Source: Holtermannia corniformis
Taxonomy: Eukaryota; Basidiomycota; Tremellomycetes; Holtermanniales
NCBI GenBank assembly: GCA_001599935.1
Contig: BCIJ01000045.1
Location: 1 to 64,000, forward strand
DNA length: 64,000 nt
Direction of reading: 5' to 3'
Part shown: one piece after another, positions 32,215 through 44,669 of the stretch
How positions within the stretch are numbered: position 1 is the stretch's first letter
Layout of the letters: every line of letters begins with the position of its first letter
Notes under the pieces: generated by a model
Seen by the model: only the letters and a program-made list of their open reading frames with translations
Databases searched by the model: none
Told to the model about the DNA's origin: nothing
Translations under genes and position numbers: made by a program

Positions 32215-34143
32215 TTACCAGCACGTCCAGTCCCATCCGTGACCATCCCGACCTCCGCACTCGCCCATGCCGAGTCCCCACCATTTGGCGACGACTCTGC
32301 CAACGGCTTCGCGCGCGCTCAGCGTCTGCGTCTCCATGGTACTGACCCATGGTTCGAGGCTTGCGAGGTAGTGAAAGCCTTCAACGGGCTCGACTGGAGC
32401 GTATGCAGCGATTGGACGCAACGCAGGGTAAGAGTCCCATTCTTTGCGCAGGACCCAGGTTGGTGCAGCACCAAGCAGGCTCTCGAGGAAAGCGTCATCG
32501 AGAGTGGCGTTTGAAAAGAGCTTGACGACGTATTCCGTACGCTCGGACGCGTCGTCTGTTGCAGACGTGTTGCGAGTCGTGCCCTGGTAGTTTGCCGAGT
32601 AGAACGCGAGGGGTGCATCACCGACGCTGGTGGTCAGTACAGTCGTCGGCGCGACCGCGTTGGCGGGTAGACCGAAGAAGACTGGGTTGAATGACGGCCG
32701 GGTGGTCGTGAGCAGAGTGACATGCAGATGGACATATGCTTGCGTTCTGTGATAGTTTAGTCGAGCCTTTCAGAGGGGTGACGCACGGGATCGGCTCTGT
32801 CATGTTGGCCTCGAGACTCTTGCCGATGGGCGAGTGATGCCACGGTGCCGCAAAGAACACTTGATCGAACACGTCTTCGGCGCCATTGTCGAGTGCGAGC
32901 CTGAAACGGTTGATACCGTCGGAAGAAGGCACATGGTCGATATCGACAACCTGGCCAGGCGTCAGCAGCACGCTTCCTCGACACGCAGACTCACCTCGGT
33001 GCTGAGCTTGACGGTTGCGCCACTCTCTTTGAGCATGTTTGCAAACATCTGCCAGTTGCCGCCGGTAATCTGCCTGGCGTCGTCTGTAGCCATGCACACT
33101 GCTGCGCCGAGCGAGTGGATATCGTGCAGGTTGGCGGCGTACTGACCATCAGCGCAGTCTACCCCAGTGAACGTACATTGACCCGGGTGCTGGCCTCCAT
33201 GATCTCTCCCGCCCACTTGTCGTTGACACCGACACGGTTCGTAGCCCACTCCCAGCCCGGCTCAGTCGTATAGTCATTCCCGAGGTTGGCGCGCTCTGCC
33301 CAGTCTTCAACGCTGCTTGAAGCCCCTCTGGGATGGACCCAGTCGCGGTCGTACAGATTGGCAAAGTTCTTGAGCAGCGCCTTGACGGCACGATCAGTGC
33401 GGAAGCTAGATAACCCGTAGCGCCAGAGAGCTGCGGCTCCAGTACGGATGGAGGAAAAGTAGGACGCGGACGGTGTAGTGCTGAAGAGAAACTGCTTGCC
33501 GTCCCAGATGCCAGTGTAGCCTTGCGGGCCGTCACCGAGCTCGAAGCCGTTGGTGGTCAGGTTGAAGTGCTTGTGGGTCAGCCTAGGCATAGAGGTAGCA
33601 ATCCTACCTCGACAGCATGTACGAGGTTGAGGTTTGCGCCGACAAAGATGGAAGCGCCGAGCTCGACCGGTCGCAGCAAAGTGTCATTGTGAGGGTAGAC
33701 CGTCGTCGAGCCTGGAGTGTCAGCTGGGTAGAGCCAAGGGTTTGCAGCTCACGTCCACCGATGTAGCTCTCGCGCTCGTACACGACAATCTCATCTAGGA
33801 GCACGTCTGCATAGATGCCTTGAGCCTCGGCGGCAGCACGAGCGAGGAAGAAGGCGGCACTGCTGCCTGACGCTCCGGCGCCGATGATGGCGATACGCTT
33901 GCCGTGGTACGTCTGCGCTACAGGCGTCGAAGCGGGCTTGGAAGATGCGATAGACCTCTTTGGTAGGCTCAGAGTGTATAGCCCGTAGCTCAAGGCGGCG
34001 AGGGCGAGCAGGAAGAGTACATTCCTCTGCTTGGTGCTCGTCGTCTGGTGTCGACGGTGCTGTCTCGCCTCGCCTCGAGCCTCAGCGACCTCTGCGTCTT
34101 GACCCATCTTGCTGTTCGCCATCTCTTTCTTGTCAGTCGCCAT
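32215..34143 (-). CDS. Prenylcysteine oxidase (lyase), FAD-dependent
   Basis: Cleaves the thioether of farnesyl/geranylgeranyl-cysteine released from prenylated proteins. A charged N-terminus is followed by a signal-anchor (VLFLLALAALSYGLYTLSLP) and the FAD loop RIAIIGAGASGSSAAFFLAR, then VVYERESYIGGR. Further exons give VELGASIFVGANLNLVHAV, PQGYTGIWDGKQFLFSTT, DIHSLGAAVCMATDDARQI, GNWQMFANMLKESGATVKLS, VFFAAPWHHSPIG and YVHLHVTLL. The end is LEPWVSTMETQTLSAREAV and DWTCW. This matches the prenylcysteine lyase domain C-terminal to the FAD fold. The protein is probably lysosomal/vacuolar or ER lumenal. Its start codon is only 92 bp from the stop of the upstream BET gene. Confidence 0.88.
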
Positions 34144-34235
34144 CCTCCCGTTCGAGATGGTCGCTATTGTCCTCGTGGACGACTAGCACCGTGCACGCAT
34201 GCATGCCATTCGCTATACAAAAAGGCTCGCCCAGA

Positions 34236-37200
34236 CTACTCTTCATCGTCACTGTCCTCGTCCGAGCTGTCGTCAGTGTCCATCTGCGGCTGCTGCGGGT
34301 GCGGCTGGTCAAACGTCTTGAGCTGAGCTTCCATCCGCGCAATGCGTTCAGCCTCTTCCTGCTCGTTGGTCGACTTGCGAGCGAGGCCGCCGGTCCCCTT
34401 GCGTCCCGGCTTCTTGCCCTGGACGAGTGCCGCTTGGGAACGCGGTCGGCTGGCCTGCGGCTTGCGACCCCCGCCACGAACAACGAGGTTGTACAGCTTG
34501 GTGACGGTGCTCGGCGGCAGCGTCTCGATGTCGAGTTCGATCTCGTCATCGTTCTGAGCAATCAGTACAGCCCAACGGGAGGACCTGCTAGACTCACGCT
34601 GCCGAGCGACGTCGTCTCCTGGATGATCTTGATAGCTTTAGCGAGCGTATCTGGATCGGCCTCGGTGATCTTCTCGGCGAGCTGCTGCTTCTGGGCGAGC
34701 GTGACCGTCGCGACGGGCTCGTCGTCTTCGCTCTCGTAGTCGTCGGCGCCATCGTCCTCCTTGTACATGACCTGGCTCGACTTGCGGGCCTTCTTCGAGG
34801 CACCGTTGACGGGCGAGTGACCGTTGGACGCGCGTGGCTTGGACGGCCCAGGTCGAGACTTGGCCTGGTACGGGTCTCGCTGAGCTGACCGAGCGGCCGC
34901 CTTGGCCTCCTTGCGCTTGCGCTTCTCCTTCTTGAGGTGCGCAATGCTCTGCTGCAAGTCGGCCACCTGAGCTTCAAGCTTGCGAACGGTGACTGAAGAG
35001 TAAGCCCGGGTCAATCTACAACGACGTCGACTCACCATCGCCGTCGCTATCATCACTGCTGTCACCGTCATAGTCGCCGTCGATCCGGGGTTCGACCTTG
35101 GACGGAAGACTGCGCCACTTTTCACTCCACGCCTGCTGCAGTTGCTTGCCCGCCAGGTGGACCGGCTGGTTGGGCGGGTTGAACGTGTAGCAGTTGTTGA
35201 ACATGAGGCGCATGTCGGCGTTGACCTCGGAGGCGTCGCTGTACTCGCCGTCGGCCAGCTTGGCCTTGATCGTGCCCATGTCCATCGGCTTCTTGATGAT
35301 GTTGTAGTACTCGGGGATACCCAATGCGTGCGCATCTGCTACGTTAGCTAGGTCCGTCGCTGTCGACGCCACTCACCAACCGGCTGAAGGAACGGGATCG
35401 CCGCCTCCCAGTACTGCTTCTTGGTCATCAAATCGTTGATGGCGCGGGCGCAATAGTTGAGCTGCGCATCCGACTTGCGCGTCTTCTTCTTGCCTTGGGG
35501 CGCATCATGATAGTTGAGGTCCTTTGGAGGCGGTGGGTGGATCTCGCGCTTTGGCCGGGCTCCGTCTGCGCCTTGCGAGTTGCGGCGAATGGTGGGCGGG
35601 TGTGAGATCGAGGGGCGGCGCGCGGCGGCTTGAGACGACGACGCGTACGGATCGGAAGGCGCGGGTGAGGGCGTGTAGCCATACGTTGGCTGACAATTAG
35701 CGCGATTCCCAACCCAGCGTGCAAACACACCTCGGTCGGGAGCTTGTCCATTGCCTTTTCAAAGATATCCTCCAGTCGCGTCGCGGCCAAGCTGACGCCG
35801 TGGTCTGGTCCGTTGAAGATGCGCGTGTTCTCCCAGATCTGCCGAACGTCTTGCACGACTTCGGCAACGGACCGGTACGTGCCCTTTGAATAGTCCCAGT
35901 GCTTCATCTTGGTCTTGTCCTTCGGCGGGCCGTTTGGGTTGGAGACGACGAGCTTGATCTCGACCGTGCCGAGGTCCATCGGGCGCTGGATGATCTGGGT
36001 GTAGTGCGGGATGTTGAACGCGATGGGGTCGACGGGCGCTTGGAAAGCGATCGCGTCTTTGGAGCGTTTCAGCATGCGAACGGTCGAGATCAAGTGCTTG
36101 TGCTGGACGACGGTCAATGGCGTCGTTGGTCCGGCAGGCTTTGGCGGGGGTGGGACGTATGCGTTGGGTGCAACGTAGGTCACGGGCAGCTGGACCGGCG
36201 GTTGTTGCTGATATGGCATAGGCGGGTACGCGGCGGGTGCGGGCGCTGGGATAGGCGGCGGGGCAGCGGGCAGAGAGTGCTGAAGGTACGGAGCAGTGGG
36301 AGGAGGTCCATAGCTGACAGCTGGTGCGGCGGCGGGGGGCGCAAGGACGTCGGGAACGGCGGCGGGGGGCGCAAGGACATCGGGAACGGTGGCGACGGGC
36401 ACAGGTGATGGCGCTACGACAGGCGGTGCCATGGATGTTGATGGTTGCGACGGCTGCGGTGAGTTAGCTCGAGTCAGAGCAAGAGACAAGAATAGGCGGC
36501 AGCGAGCGCCCGTCTTCCGGTGGTTCTGAGACGCATGACACGATGTGGACGTTGGGTGCGTCCGAGGCACGACTTGACAAGACGGTACTCGGGTAACCCA
36601 ACAGCTGAGACGGTGTAGTGTTGCACCGGCGACAAGCTCGTACCGTCAGCTGACAGTGGTACGATTCGATACTGGAGCCTGCCAGCAGCTTAGCCAGCTA
36701 GTCGAATCCGCGGCCCAAGCTTGTCATCTGCCCAGGTTTACAGCTCTGGGCAGGATGTCATACGGCGAGCTGTCAAGGCCGGCATTGCAGGCTCGTGGAT
36801 GGTAGCCACGGCGTGCATGGCTGCGACCACAGCTCTGGACCGTGTGTCGCACTCGACTGAGCATAGGATTGAGAACCTAGACGATGACGATGACTGGCAC
36901 CGGCGTCGTGGGATCCCGCACGACACGAGACTCTCGGCCTAAAAAGCTGCAGCTGCTAGAGGGTCGCACGAGGGTACAGCTGAGGCCGTTGGGCGACATC
37001 CCACACCGCGAACGCGTGTCAACACGAGACACGGCTTGGTAGCAGATCTTGACCCGATCCAGTCAAGGGAGAGAGGTACCTGCCAAAGCACACTGCACGC
37101 GCGACTGACCTGGTCGACTTGCATCCCATGCTCCTCTGCCTCGACCGGCAGCACTTGCTCGGCCCTGGCGCGCTTCACCTCCCTGCCATCTTGCATCTCG

Positions 37201-37500
37201 GTCTCGCCATCCGGACTCGAGCGCTTGATACTGCCGGTAGATGTACTGGGCTGCAACGGTTCCTGTACCTGTGCCGGTGCCGGTTGCTGTTCGTGTTCTT
37301 CCGGGTACGGGCGCGGACTGCGTGAGGGTTCGACCATCGTGCTGGATGGCGGGGGACCGTTGGTCTGCAGTGGGTTCAGCAGTGGGGGTAGGACGTTGAA
37401 CGGTTGAGGCGCGGGCGGGAGCAATGGTTCAGGTGGGACGGGCGAGGACGGGAGGTTGAACGGTTGGGGTGGTGCGGGCGGTGGCGGCGGCGGCAAGGGT

Positions 37501-37531
<31 letters not shown>

Positions 37532-37562
37532 CGGCGGGCGGCGCGAGAGGTGCTTGGTCCAT
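34236..37562 (-). CDS. BDF1: BET-family double bromodomain protein (BDF1-like)
   Basis: Chromatin reader that binds acetylated histone H4 and associates with TFIID/SWR1 in yeasts. Exon 1 (37562-37110) encodes a Gln/Ala- and Pro-rich start and the KRSSPDGETEMQDGREVKRA segment. A 656-nt intron (37109-36454, phase 0) precedes PSQPSTSMAPPVV. Bromodomain 1 spans LISTVRMLKRSKDA, NIPHYTQIIQRPMDLGTVEI and WENTRIFNGPDHGVSLAATR. Bromodomain 2 spans LMTKKQYWEAAIPFLQPV, GIPEYYNIIKKPMDMGTIKA and MFNNCYTFNPPNQPVHLAGK. A coiled coil (VRKLEAQVADLQQSIAHLKK) and the ET domain (NDDEIELDIETLPPSTVTKL) follow. An acidic tail ends SDEEDSDDEE-like before TAG. Identity is secure; the placement of exon 1 rests on phase and composition. 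Confidence 0.92.
36325..36395. repeat. In-frame tandem duplication in BET protein
   Basis: A roughly 30-bp unit, read on the gene strand as VPDVLAPPAA, is repeated with one or two base changes near 36331-36392. Exon 1 of the same gene has a hexanucle­otide run (GAGCCT on the plus strand, 37502-37531) that encodes alternating Gln-Ala. Confidence 0.75.
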
Positions 37563-38423
37563 CTAGATCAGTCGGCGCGTCGGATGGATGCCAGTGTCAG
37601 ACGCCGAGTGGATGGGTCACATAGTCGATGGTGTGACGAAAAGGCGTTTCAGGTCGAGAATGATGCGTCTTGTTCAGCACTGTTTTTCATTGAGCACGGA
37701 GGGACAGACCTTGTACGGTGCGTGCTAGCCGGCTAAGAACTGAATCCCTCGACTAGGCTGGCGGGTTGGTTGATGACAGTGGATGGTTGACGGTTGACGG
37801 TTGAACCAAACAATTCCACGCGACGAAAGAAAGAGCGGAGACGAAAGTGGCGGATATACAGATTATTGCAACAAGTGCGGTTCTTATACTGTTGCGGCGT
37901 TGATAGCGCGCGTGCCGGCAGCGGGGACAACACACATCCCCGTCCGCGGATCAGTCCCTGCAACACGACGCATCCGGCTTCAAAGGCATCCTCGAGCGTC
38001 AGTCTACAGCACTCGGTCAGTGGCAGGGTCAGTGCCGCGCTGTGCGCACTCAGTACGTGCAGTATGGTTGTCAGATAATGAAAAAAGTGGACGATGACGA
38101 CGAGGAGAAAAAAGAGGGGTGATGGTGAAAACGGAGATGCCACGTGGCGGGTAGCCGAGTCAGGTGACTAGAGTGGCAGCTCGCAGACGTTGGCTGCAGC
38201 AGCGTCTTGGCGGGGATTGCGAGCGGGTGAGATGGAGCAGGGTACAAGGTGAATATCACTTGAGAGTGATGACTAGCATGTGCACTCGACGCTGCCTATG
38301 CAGCGGCCGAAGACGCGAGATCCTGATCGCACATGTCCCCCTTCCCGCGCCACGTCATTCCCAAAAAGTTGAAGCACCGTTCAACCTCTGCACAGCTGCA
38401 GACCCAGAGAACAGTGCAGCACC
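37563..38423. promoter_or_regulatory. Divergent promoter region, BET / MAK11-like
   Basis: This 861-bp interval lies between two outward-facing start codons. It includes a TGACGGTTGACGGTTG duplication near 37786-37803 and an A-rich GAAAAAAG stretch near 38078. No gene was recognised. Confidence 0.5.
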
Positions 38424-40265
38424 ATGGCAAAGTCAAAGTCAAAGCACGCCATCACGGCCTCGAGCTCGAGCTCTCAACCTCGTTCCAGCGCCAAGGCCAA
38501 GCCGGCTCAAGCCAACACACAGGGCAAACCGCAAGCCAAGCCGGCACCTTATCCCAAGACGAAACCGGCAGCGGCTGCACCCACCGTCAAGGGCAAAGGC
38601 CAAGGCCAAGGCCAAGCCAGTGTCAAGATTGCCGACGCTCCCGCCAGCGCCGATCCAAAAGGCAAACGCAAAGCTTCCGCGCCGACCACGTCAAGCTTCA
38701 AGATCATTGTAGGGTCGTACGAAAAGAACCTCTATGGTCTCGCTGGCTCCCTCTCGGCGTCTTATACCACCCCGTCCCCGTCAGACGACGTCGGTAATGC
38801 CGCCGGCGTCTCGCTCGCACCAATCTTCATCTTCCCAGCCCACCTCGCAACCATCAAAGCCGTCGCCGCTTCGCCGGGCGGTGGCAAGTGGCTCGCGACG
38901 GGCAGTGAGGACGAGGTTGTCAAAGTCTGGGATCTGAAGAAGCGGAAAGAGATTGGAGGCTTGAGCCAGCACCAGGGTACGTTCTGGCCGTGTGAGTGGC
39001 AACAGGGCTGACGAGATATCCTCTCCTATGTGTCCCGCTCGCTCTTTGTTCGATCACGACTTGTGCCATTCTTCTCGCTACCGTGTTGCTCGCTTCTCGT
39101 GTTGCCTCGCGCCACAGGGTCCATCACGGCTCTCCAGTTCCCAACCCGGTCCCACCTCGTCTCTGCGTCGGAAGATTCCACCCTCTCCCTCTTCCGCGTC
39201 CGCGACTGGGCCCTTCTCCGGTCCCTCAAAGGCCACTCTGGCCGGATCAACGGGTTCGACGTGCACCCGACCGGCCGCGTAGCGCTCAGCGTGGGTAAAG
39301 ACAAGACGTTGAAGATGTGGGATCTCATGCGTGGCCGCGGCGCAGCGAGTTTACCGCTTGGCAGGGGTCAGTGCGCAGCGAGCCGCCGTTTGGAGCTGAC
39401 AGCCATCGGCGTAGAGGCTGAACAGGTCCGGTTCTCACCTCAAGGCACGCATTTCGCCGTGCTCTCGCCAAACGTGATCGAGCTGTATTCGCTCGTGCGT
39501 GCGCTGCTATGCGCCGTGTGGCCGCTGACGGCTCGCAGGACATGCAGCTGCTGCAAACGCTCGAGACGAAACGACGCTTTCACGACGTTCGGTTCGCGAC
39601 GATCCGATCGGGCTCGGCAGCCGAGCCAGACGAGCACGACGAGCACGAGCTGTTGCTGGTCGCGACGGAAGAGGGCAAGATTGAGTGTTATACGGTCGAA
39701 GTGCTCGTTGAAGACGATGGGGACCAAGAGGGCGACAAGGCCAAGGAGGATAAGAGTGATGACGAGGACGAGGACAAGGGCCCGAGCACGGTCGCGATTG
39801 TGGAAAAGGTCGCGACGTTTGGTGGGCACTCGAACCGGTATGTCTCTTGTACCGGTGCCAAGTAGTGGAGCGCGCTCGGATAGCCGTGCACGCAGCACTC
39901 GAGCCCGCGCTGACGCCAGCAGTGTCAAATCCATCTCCACACTCGAACTCTACCTCGCGTCTGACCCGCCGCGCAAGACGACGCTGGTCGCGAGCTGCTC
40001 GTCCGACGGCAAGATCAACCTGTACGACCTGGCGGCCATTCCCGGTCTGGACGCTGCTTCCGCTTCCGCCGAGCTCGCACCGATCGCGAGCTATGACACT
40101 GAAGGCTCGCGCTTGATCTGCGTCACGCTCGCAGAGGACGAGGGCCCGGCTGGCCGTGTGCAAGCGCAGGCAGAGGCGGACGAGGACGAGGATGACGACG
40201 AGCTCTATGGTTCCAGCCAGGACGAGGACGAGGGCGAGAGCGAGAACGAGATGGAGCAAGACTAG
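38424..40265 (+). CDS. MAK11: MAK11/PAK1IP1-like WD40 protein (60S ribosome assembly)
   Basis: Nucleolar WD40 factor for pre-60S particles. The N-terminal 90 residues are Lys/Ser/Pro/Gln-rich. WD units are visible as FKIIVGSYEKNLYGLAGSLS, HLATIKAVAASPGGGKWLAT, SEDEVVKVWDLKKRKEIGG, then across an intron SITALQFPTRSHLVSASEDS, LKGHSGRINGFDVHPTGRVA, VGKDKTLKMWDLMRGRGAA, EAEQVRFSPQGTHFAVLSPN and KTTLVASCSSDGKINLYDLA. Acidic insertions occur near 39700-39790 and at the C-terminus (to EMEQD, TAG). The IVGSYE start and GHSGRINGFDVHPTGRVALS are typical of PAK1IP1/MAK11. Introns lie near 38977-39117, 39363-39418, 39496-39538 and 39839-39921. Confidence 0.86.
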
Positions 40266-40717
40266 GAGGCACCGGATGCATGCCCTGGTCGAGGGTCCGG
40301 AACAGGACAGCGTGCGACGCGTCGTATGCAGATTCCTCGGGCTCGGTACGGAGCTATGGATGCTCGGCGTTGGCGTCCAGTGTACAAGTAGCCAGCTCTT
40401 GGTCTCGACTCTGCACCGGTCCAAGCTCCTGGCGGGCAAACGACCGACGCGTCGACCGTCTTTACAGTTTGTGTTTGACGCATCGTCGTTTGCGACAGAC
40501 GTCCAAGGTGCAAGCTCGCCGGTTTGCTCGTGCACACGGCAAAGCACAGTCGTACACCAACAGTTGTTGCCGAACAACAAACACGGATCGGGCCCAGTCG
40601 AGCTCTGATCACAACGGACCGCACCGCGTTGTTTGCGACCCGCAGCCGTTTAAAGCAATCTCGACAGATCCAACCGTCTCTCACTGCTCGCACACGATCA
40701 CTAGACCAACACACATC
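40266..40717. other. Intergenic region, 452 bp
   Basis: It lies between the MAK11-like stop and the next plus-strand start. No recognisable feature was seen. Confidence 0.45.
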
Positions 40718-42214
40718 ATGCCGCTCGACGCGCGCCGTCCGCAACTGGCTTGCATCACCGTCCCAGGCCCAGCGTGAGTGCTGCGGTGCCGAATCCAGAG
40801 CTCACACTCGCAGCTTTGACAACACAATGGACCCTCACACCCCACTGCCGTTCACGCCGATGCCTTATGCTCAGGTCGGTCGCCTGCCAACTGATCCCAC
40901 GCTGTAGCTCACACCACAGTGCCATCCGATCATCTTGACGCCTACAAAGCAGCAGTTTGAAACACTGCACGACTCGCCGATCGCTGGCATGAAGCGATCC
41001 CGACCTACCATCTCGCCCGTCGTCGGTCCGCTCCAGTCTGGCGTGTTCGAGGACGCAGTCGTCAAGGAGGAATGGGACTCGCGCGAGGATGGCATCGTCC
41101 AATCTGTAAATCGGCCGGAAGAGTCAGCTGCGGATCGAGCTGACCTCGTCCAGTTCTTGTCTCACCCTCTGCACCCACTCTCATCGCCTTATCCTCCCGC
41201 GACGCTGCCTCCACCTGGAGCTCTTGATGAGCTCGCGTCGCAGATTATGCACTATCACCGTGCACCCCACAGCTCGCTCACGTCGTCCACCTCGCTCCCG
41301 ACACTGTCCGCCATTGCTTCATCCCAATCGACCCAAGCCAACACCGACGACTCGCAGAGCCAAGGCCCTCGTCGGACACGGGCCAGAGCCGCCACGTCGG
41401 CCGGGTGGAAACACTCGTGGGCGGCGACACGACAACGGCTGTTTGAGCTCGCGCGCAAAGAGAGTAAAGAGGCCACGGGCGGTCTCGGTCGCCGTCCGAG
41501 GGGTCGCAAGCCGTCGATCAGCCGGAACAACTCGATGTCCTTTTTGGATGCCGAGCACGACGAGGGCACGGCAACACCCCAGGGTGGGATCGGAGAGGTC
41601 TTGAGGCTCAGTACGAGCTTGCAGAGGACGAGCGCGGGTGAAAGTGGTGGGCTCAGGGGTGCGAGTGCTGGAGGCTTGTCATCGCGTGAGTGCCATGGCG
41701 CTGCCCACTACCAAGGCTGACGCGCACAGCACTCTCCTTTTCGCCCGTCTCGAGCCGCCGCGGTTCGCTCGCAAGCGGTGCTCTCACACCCGCCCGCACC
41801 TCGTCCCTGCTCTCGCGCGGCCGCTCGTTTACGGCCGAAGACTTTGAGACTTATATCCGCCAACGCACGACCCCGTCCCCCGAGCACGCCCAGCTCGGGA
41901 TCGATACCCCACGGAAACGGTTCTTCACCCCGCTCGAGGCTGGCGCCGATAGCGAGATGGACGTGATGCCGGCCATCACGCTCACGCTGCACTCGCCCAC
42001 TCGGCGATCGAGCTCGCCATCGCCCGCGTTCGCCAGCCTATCGCTCGCGTCGCCGACAGTTCGCAAAGACAGCGTGACCCTCATCCCTGGCAAGAAACGC
42101 CAACGCCTGCGATCCAACAACGCGCTCAGCGTCCGCGTCCCCTCGGTCATGTGCCAAGAGCACGCGTGGGCGATCGATACGGAACCGCTGCAGAGTCCGT
42201 CGGCCGCGCTGTAG
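40718..42214 (+). CDS. Ser/Pro-rich protein of unknown function
   Basis: The start MPLDARRPQLACITVPGPA is followed by two small introns (40773-40812 and 40876-40907) and the motif FTPMPYAQ-LTPQCHPIILTPT. Exon 3 is long: KQQFETLHDSPIAGMKRSRP, a SLTSSTSLPTLSAIASSQS run, AGWKHSWAATRQRLFELARK and NNSMSFLDAEHDEG. After an intron (near 41687-41730) comes a Ser-rich final exon with SFTAEDFETYIRQRTTPSPE, DTPRKRFFTPLE and GKKRQRLRSNNAL, ending SPSAAL, TAG. Many SP/TP sites suggest cell-cycle kinase control. No family was recognised; it may be specific to basidiomycetes. Confidence 0.65.
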
Positions 42215-42812
42215 CTCTGGGATTCTTGTACTCGAGTTTGGCAGTCTGTCTGTAGATGTAAGAATAGAGATAGACCTTGCGTTGCATCCGACCTCGAGCT
42301 CTGCGTTTGGCTCTGACCGTGCTTCAGCCACGCCCCTATGTGCGACTGTCCCTGTTGGCGGCACGGCAAGCTGATATGTATGAATAGCGCGTCAGCACGG
42401 TTGACTGACCGAGCACACGAGTCTGTGACCCGTTTCGCCCTTGCCAATCTCAACCGTTTCATCTCTGCGCGGCCGAAACGGACACGCCCAGCTCGACGTT
42501 TCATCACAAACTCTGCGCTCGAGCCTAGCGCGGCCTCGTCACCCATCATAAGCCAGCGTGCGCACTCTCCAAGTCTATCATCCCCCTTCCGACTGCTGAG
42601 CACTCTACTTCTCCATCGTCCCGGCGGCGACCCAATTTTCATACCTGTATAAAAAAACCCTTTTCACGGACGGTGCAGCGTGCCGGTAACGGTCAGTGCG
42701 GTCATCATCCAACCCAGACGCTGATAGCGAATCCTCAGCTTTTGCGACTGGTTCGCGCTCTCGATCGAGCTTTTAATCCGCTTCCGTTCCGCACCTGATA
42801 GACTTGGCCACC
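42215..42812 (+). promoter_or_regulatory. Promoter region of secreted Gly/Asn-rich protein
   Basis: This 598-bp interval between two plus-strand genes contains a clear TATA box near 42648. Otherwise no gene was recognised. Confidence 0.55.
42648..42657 (+). promoter_or_regulatory. TATA box
   Basis: GTATAAAAAA lies about 155 bp upstream of the ATG at 42813. It is the best TATA element in the window, which fits a strongly or conditionally expressed secreted protein. Confidence 0.6.
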
Positions 42813-44454
42813 ATGCGCTTCCTGTCGTTGCTGTTGATCTGTACAATGTTCATCCTGCCCGCGCTCGCGAGGGCAACACCGGTGAGTCCCCTGCGTCCGG
42901 AACGCGCTCGATACATACATGCTGAAGCGCATAGCAACGTGGAGGCGGCGGCGGCGGCGGCGGCGGTCGAGGCGGTCAAGGCGGGTTCCCGGGCCGCTTT
43001 GGACAGTTTCCAGGCGCTAATGGTCGGTTCCCAGGCGGGTTTGGCGGTGGGTTTGGTGGCGGCGGTCAAGGTGGCCAGGGCGGCAACAACGGTCAGAACG
43101 GCCAGAACGGTCAGAACGGCCAGAACGGCGGCAACAATGGCCAGAACAATGCCGGCCAGGGTCAGAACAATGGCAACAACGGCAACAACGGTGGAAACAA
43201 CGTACCTCGATCGCGCTTCTACCGACTCTTGGTGTTCACTGATCTTCCCACAGGGTAACAACGCCAACCTTGACCCGCCGTCGGTCGAGCCCGGACCCGA
43301 GGTCGCCGTGCTGAACGACAAGTCTGGTACACGTAAGTCGCATTGCATCTGCCGGTTCAAGCGCTTGCACTGACATGACATACAGGTCTCGATCCTTCGT
43401 TGGTCCAGGATACGCCAGCCGAGGGAGCTCCGGCCGACGGTCAAGCCGACTCGGCCGTCAGCAATGGCAACTTTATCAACGTCCGTCTCAACCTAGATCC
43501 CTCGCGCTAAGCTCATGATCCCAGTTCTGCAAGGGCCAGGAGATCACCAACGGCAAGCAGGCGACCGGCGGTACCTGCAAGTGAGCCGATCAAGACTGTC
43601 GAGAGACTCGCTAACGATCCCAGCCCGATCGTCATTGGCCAAGTTTGTTTGCGCTTGGTTCGACGGTCGAGACTGACCTCCCACAGATCCCGGCGTCGAA
43701 CAAACAGACGACGACCAAGTTTACCTCGCCCGTGCGTCCTTGACACGACGTGTTTGTGTCCTGCTGACGGCTGGCAGCAAAACTTTGGCACGATCCCGGC
43801 CAACCAAAACTTCAACCTCCAGGTCGCGGTCAGCAACATTGACACCGGTGAGCGTCGCACTGCTGCCGGCGAACGGCGTTGACAATCTCTCAGGTAGCTT
43901 CACGGATGCGCAGAACACGTACTATGCGGCACCGCAGCAGGTCAACCCGGCGACTGGCAACATCATCGGTCACGGTACGTCGCATCCTTTGCGCTGGCTT
44001 GGCGCTGACGACTGCAGTCCACGTCGTCGTCAACAAGCTGTCGTCCCTGCAGCAGACCGACACGCTCGACTCGAACAAGTTTGACTTTTTCAAGGGCATC
44101 AATGGCAAAGCCGGTGCGTTGATCGTCGAACTATCATAGATGTCTGCTGAACTGTAGCAGACAATGGCGTATTGACTGCCCTTGTTGATGGTGGTCTTGC
44201 CGCCGGGGCGTACCGGTACGAGTTAGAACTTCATCTGCTTTATACTAACCTGGTCAGTGCTTGCACCATTGTCTCGTCGTCCAATCACATGTGAGTCATC
44301 TGCATTGAAACCAAGACACAGCTGATGTCCCAGGTCCGTGGTTCTGCCGATTGCCCAACGTACAGCCGAGGTCAGTGCCTCCAACCTGTAGGCCACCCAT
44401 GACTACAAGGTCTGACACCCGCAGAACGACTGCATCTACTTCACCGCCCAGTGA
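42813..44454 (+). CDS. Secreted basidiomycete-type protein with Gly/Asn/Gln-rich region
   Basis: The signal peptide MRFLSLLLICTMFILPALA is followed by RATP. After a small intron comes a low-complexity stretch: QRGGGGGGGGRGGQGG, FGQFPGANGRFPGGFGGG, then repeated NGQNGQ and NNGNNG. The conserved domain is spread over about ten tiny exons: NGNFINFCKGQEITNG, PIVIGQIPASNK, QNFGTIPANQNFNLQVAVSN, DAQNTYYAAPQQVNPATGN, HVHVVVNKLSSLQQTD, KFDFFKGINGKADNGVLTAL and SNHMSVVLPIAQRTAEND, ending CIYFTAQ, TGA. I recall this domain, with its paired Cys and VVVxxL...FFKG pattern, as a conserved secreted family of basidiomycetes without a known function. It is convergent with the fasciclin gene. Confidence 0.75.
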
Positions 44455-44669
44455 TGCTCTCGCTACGGCATGGATCGTACCTCCAACGTCCGTGAGAGCG
44501 GTGCGGGCGCTGTTCTTTGTTCCAGTCCAATAGTCTAATCCGTCATGAAGCCCTGCACCGTCCTTTCGTGCTGACCTCGGTCTGGATGGGCTACCTGAAC
44601 ACCATTATGTCATTCATCGTGATTGTCATTATCGGAGCCCATATATATACAGACTATCTAGTAGTCACC

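Noticed and set aside
42804..43373. 189-codon plus-strand ORF with an Ala/Val-rich middle
   Set aside because: It starts 9 bp before the secreted-protein ATG but reads the Gly/Asn-rich exon in the wrong frame and skips the signal-peptide splice.
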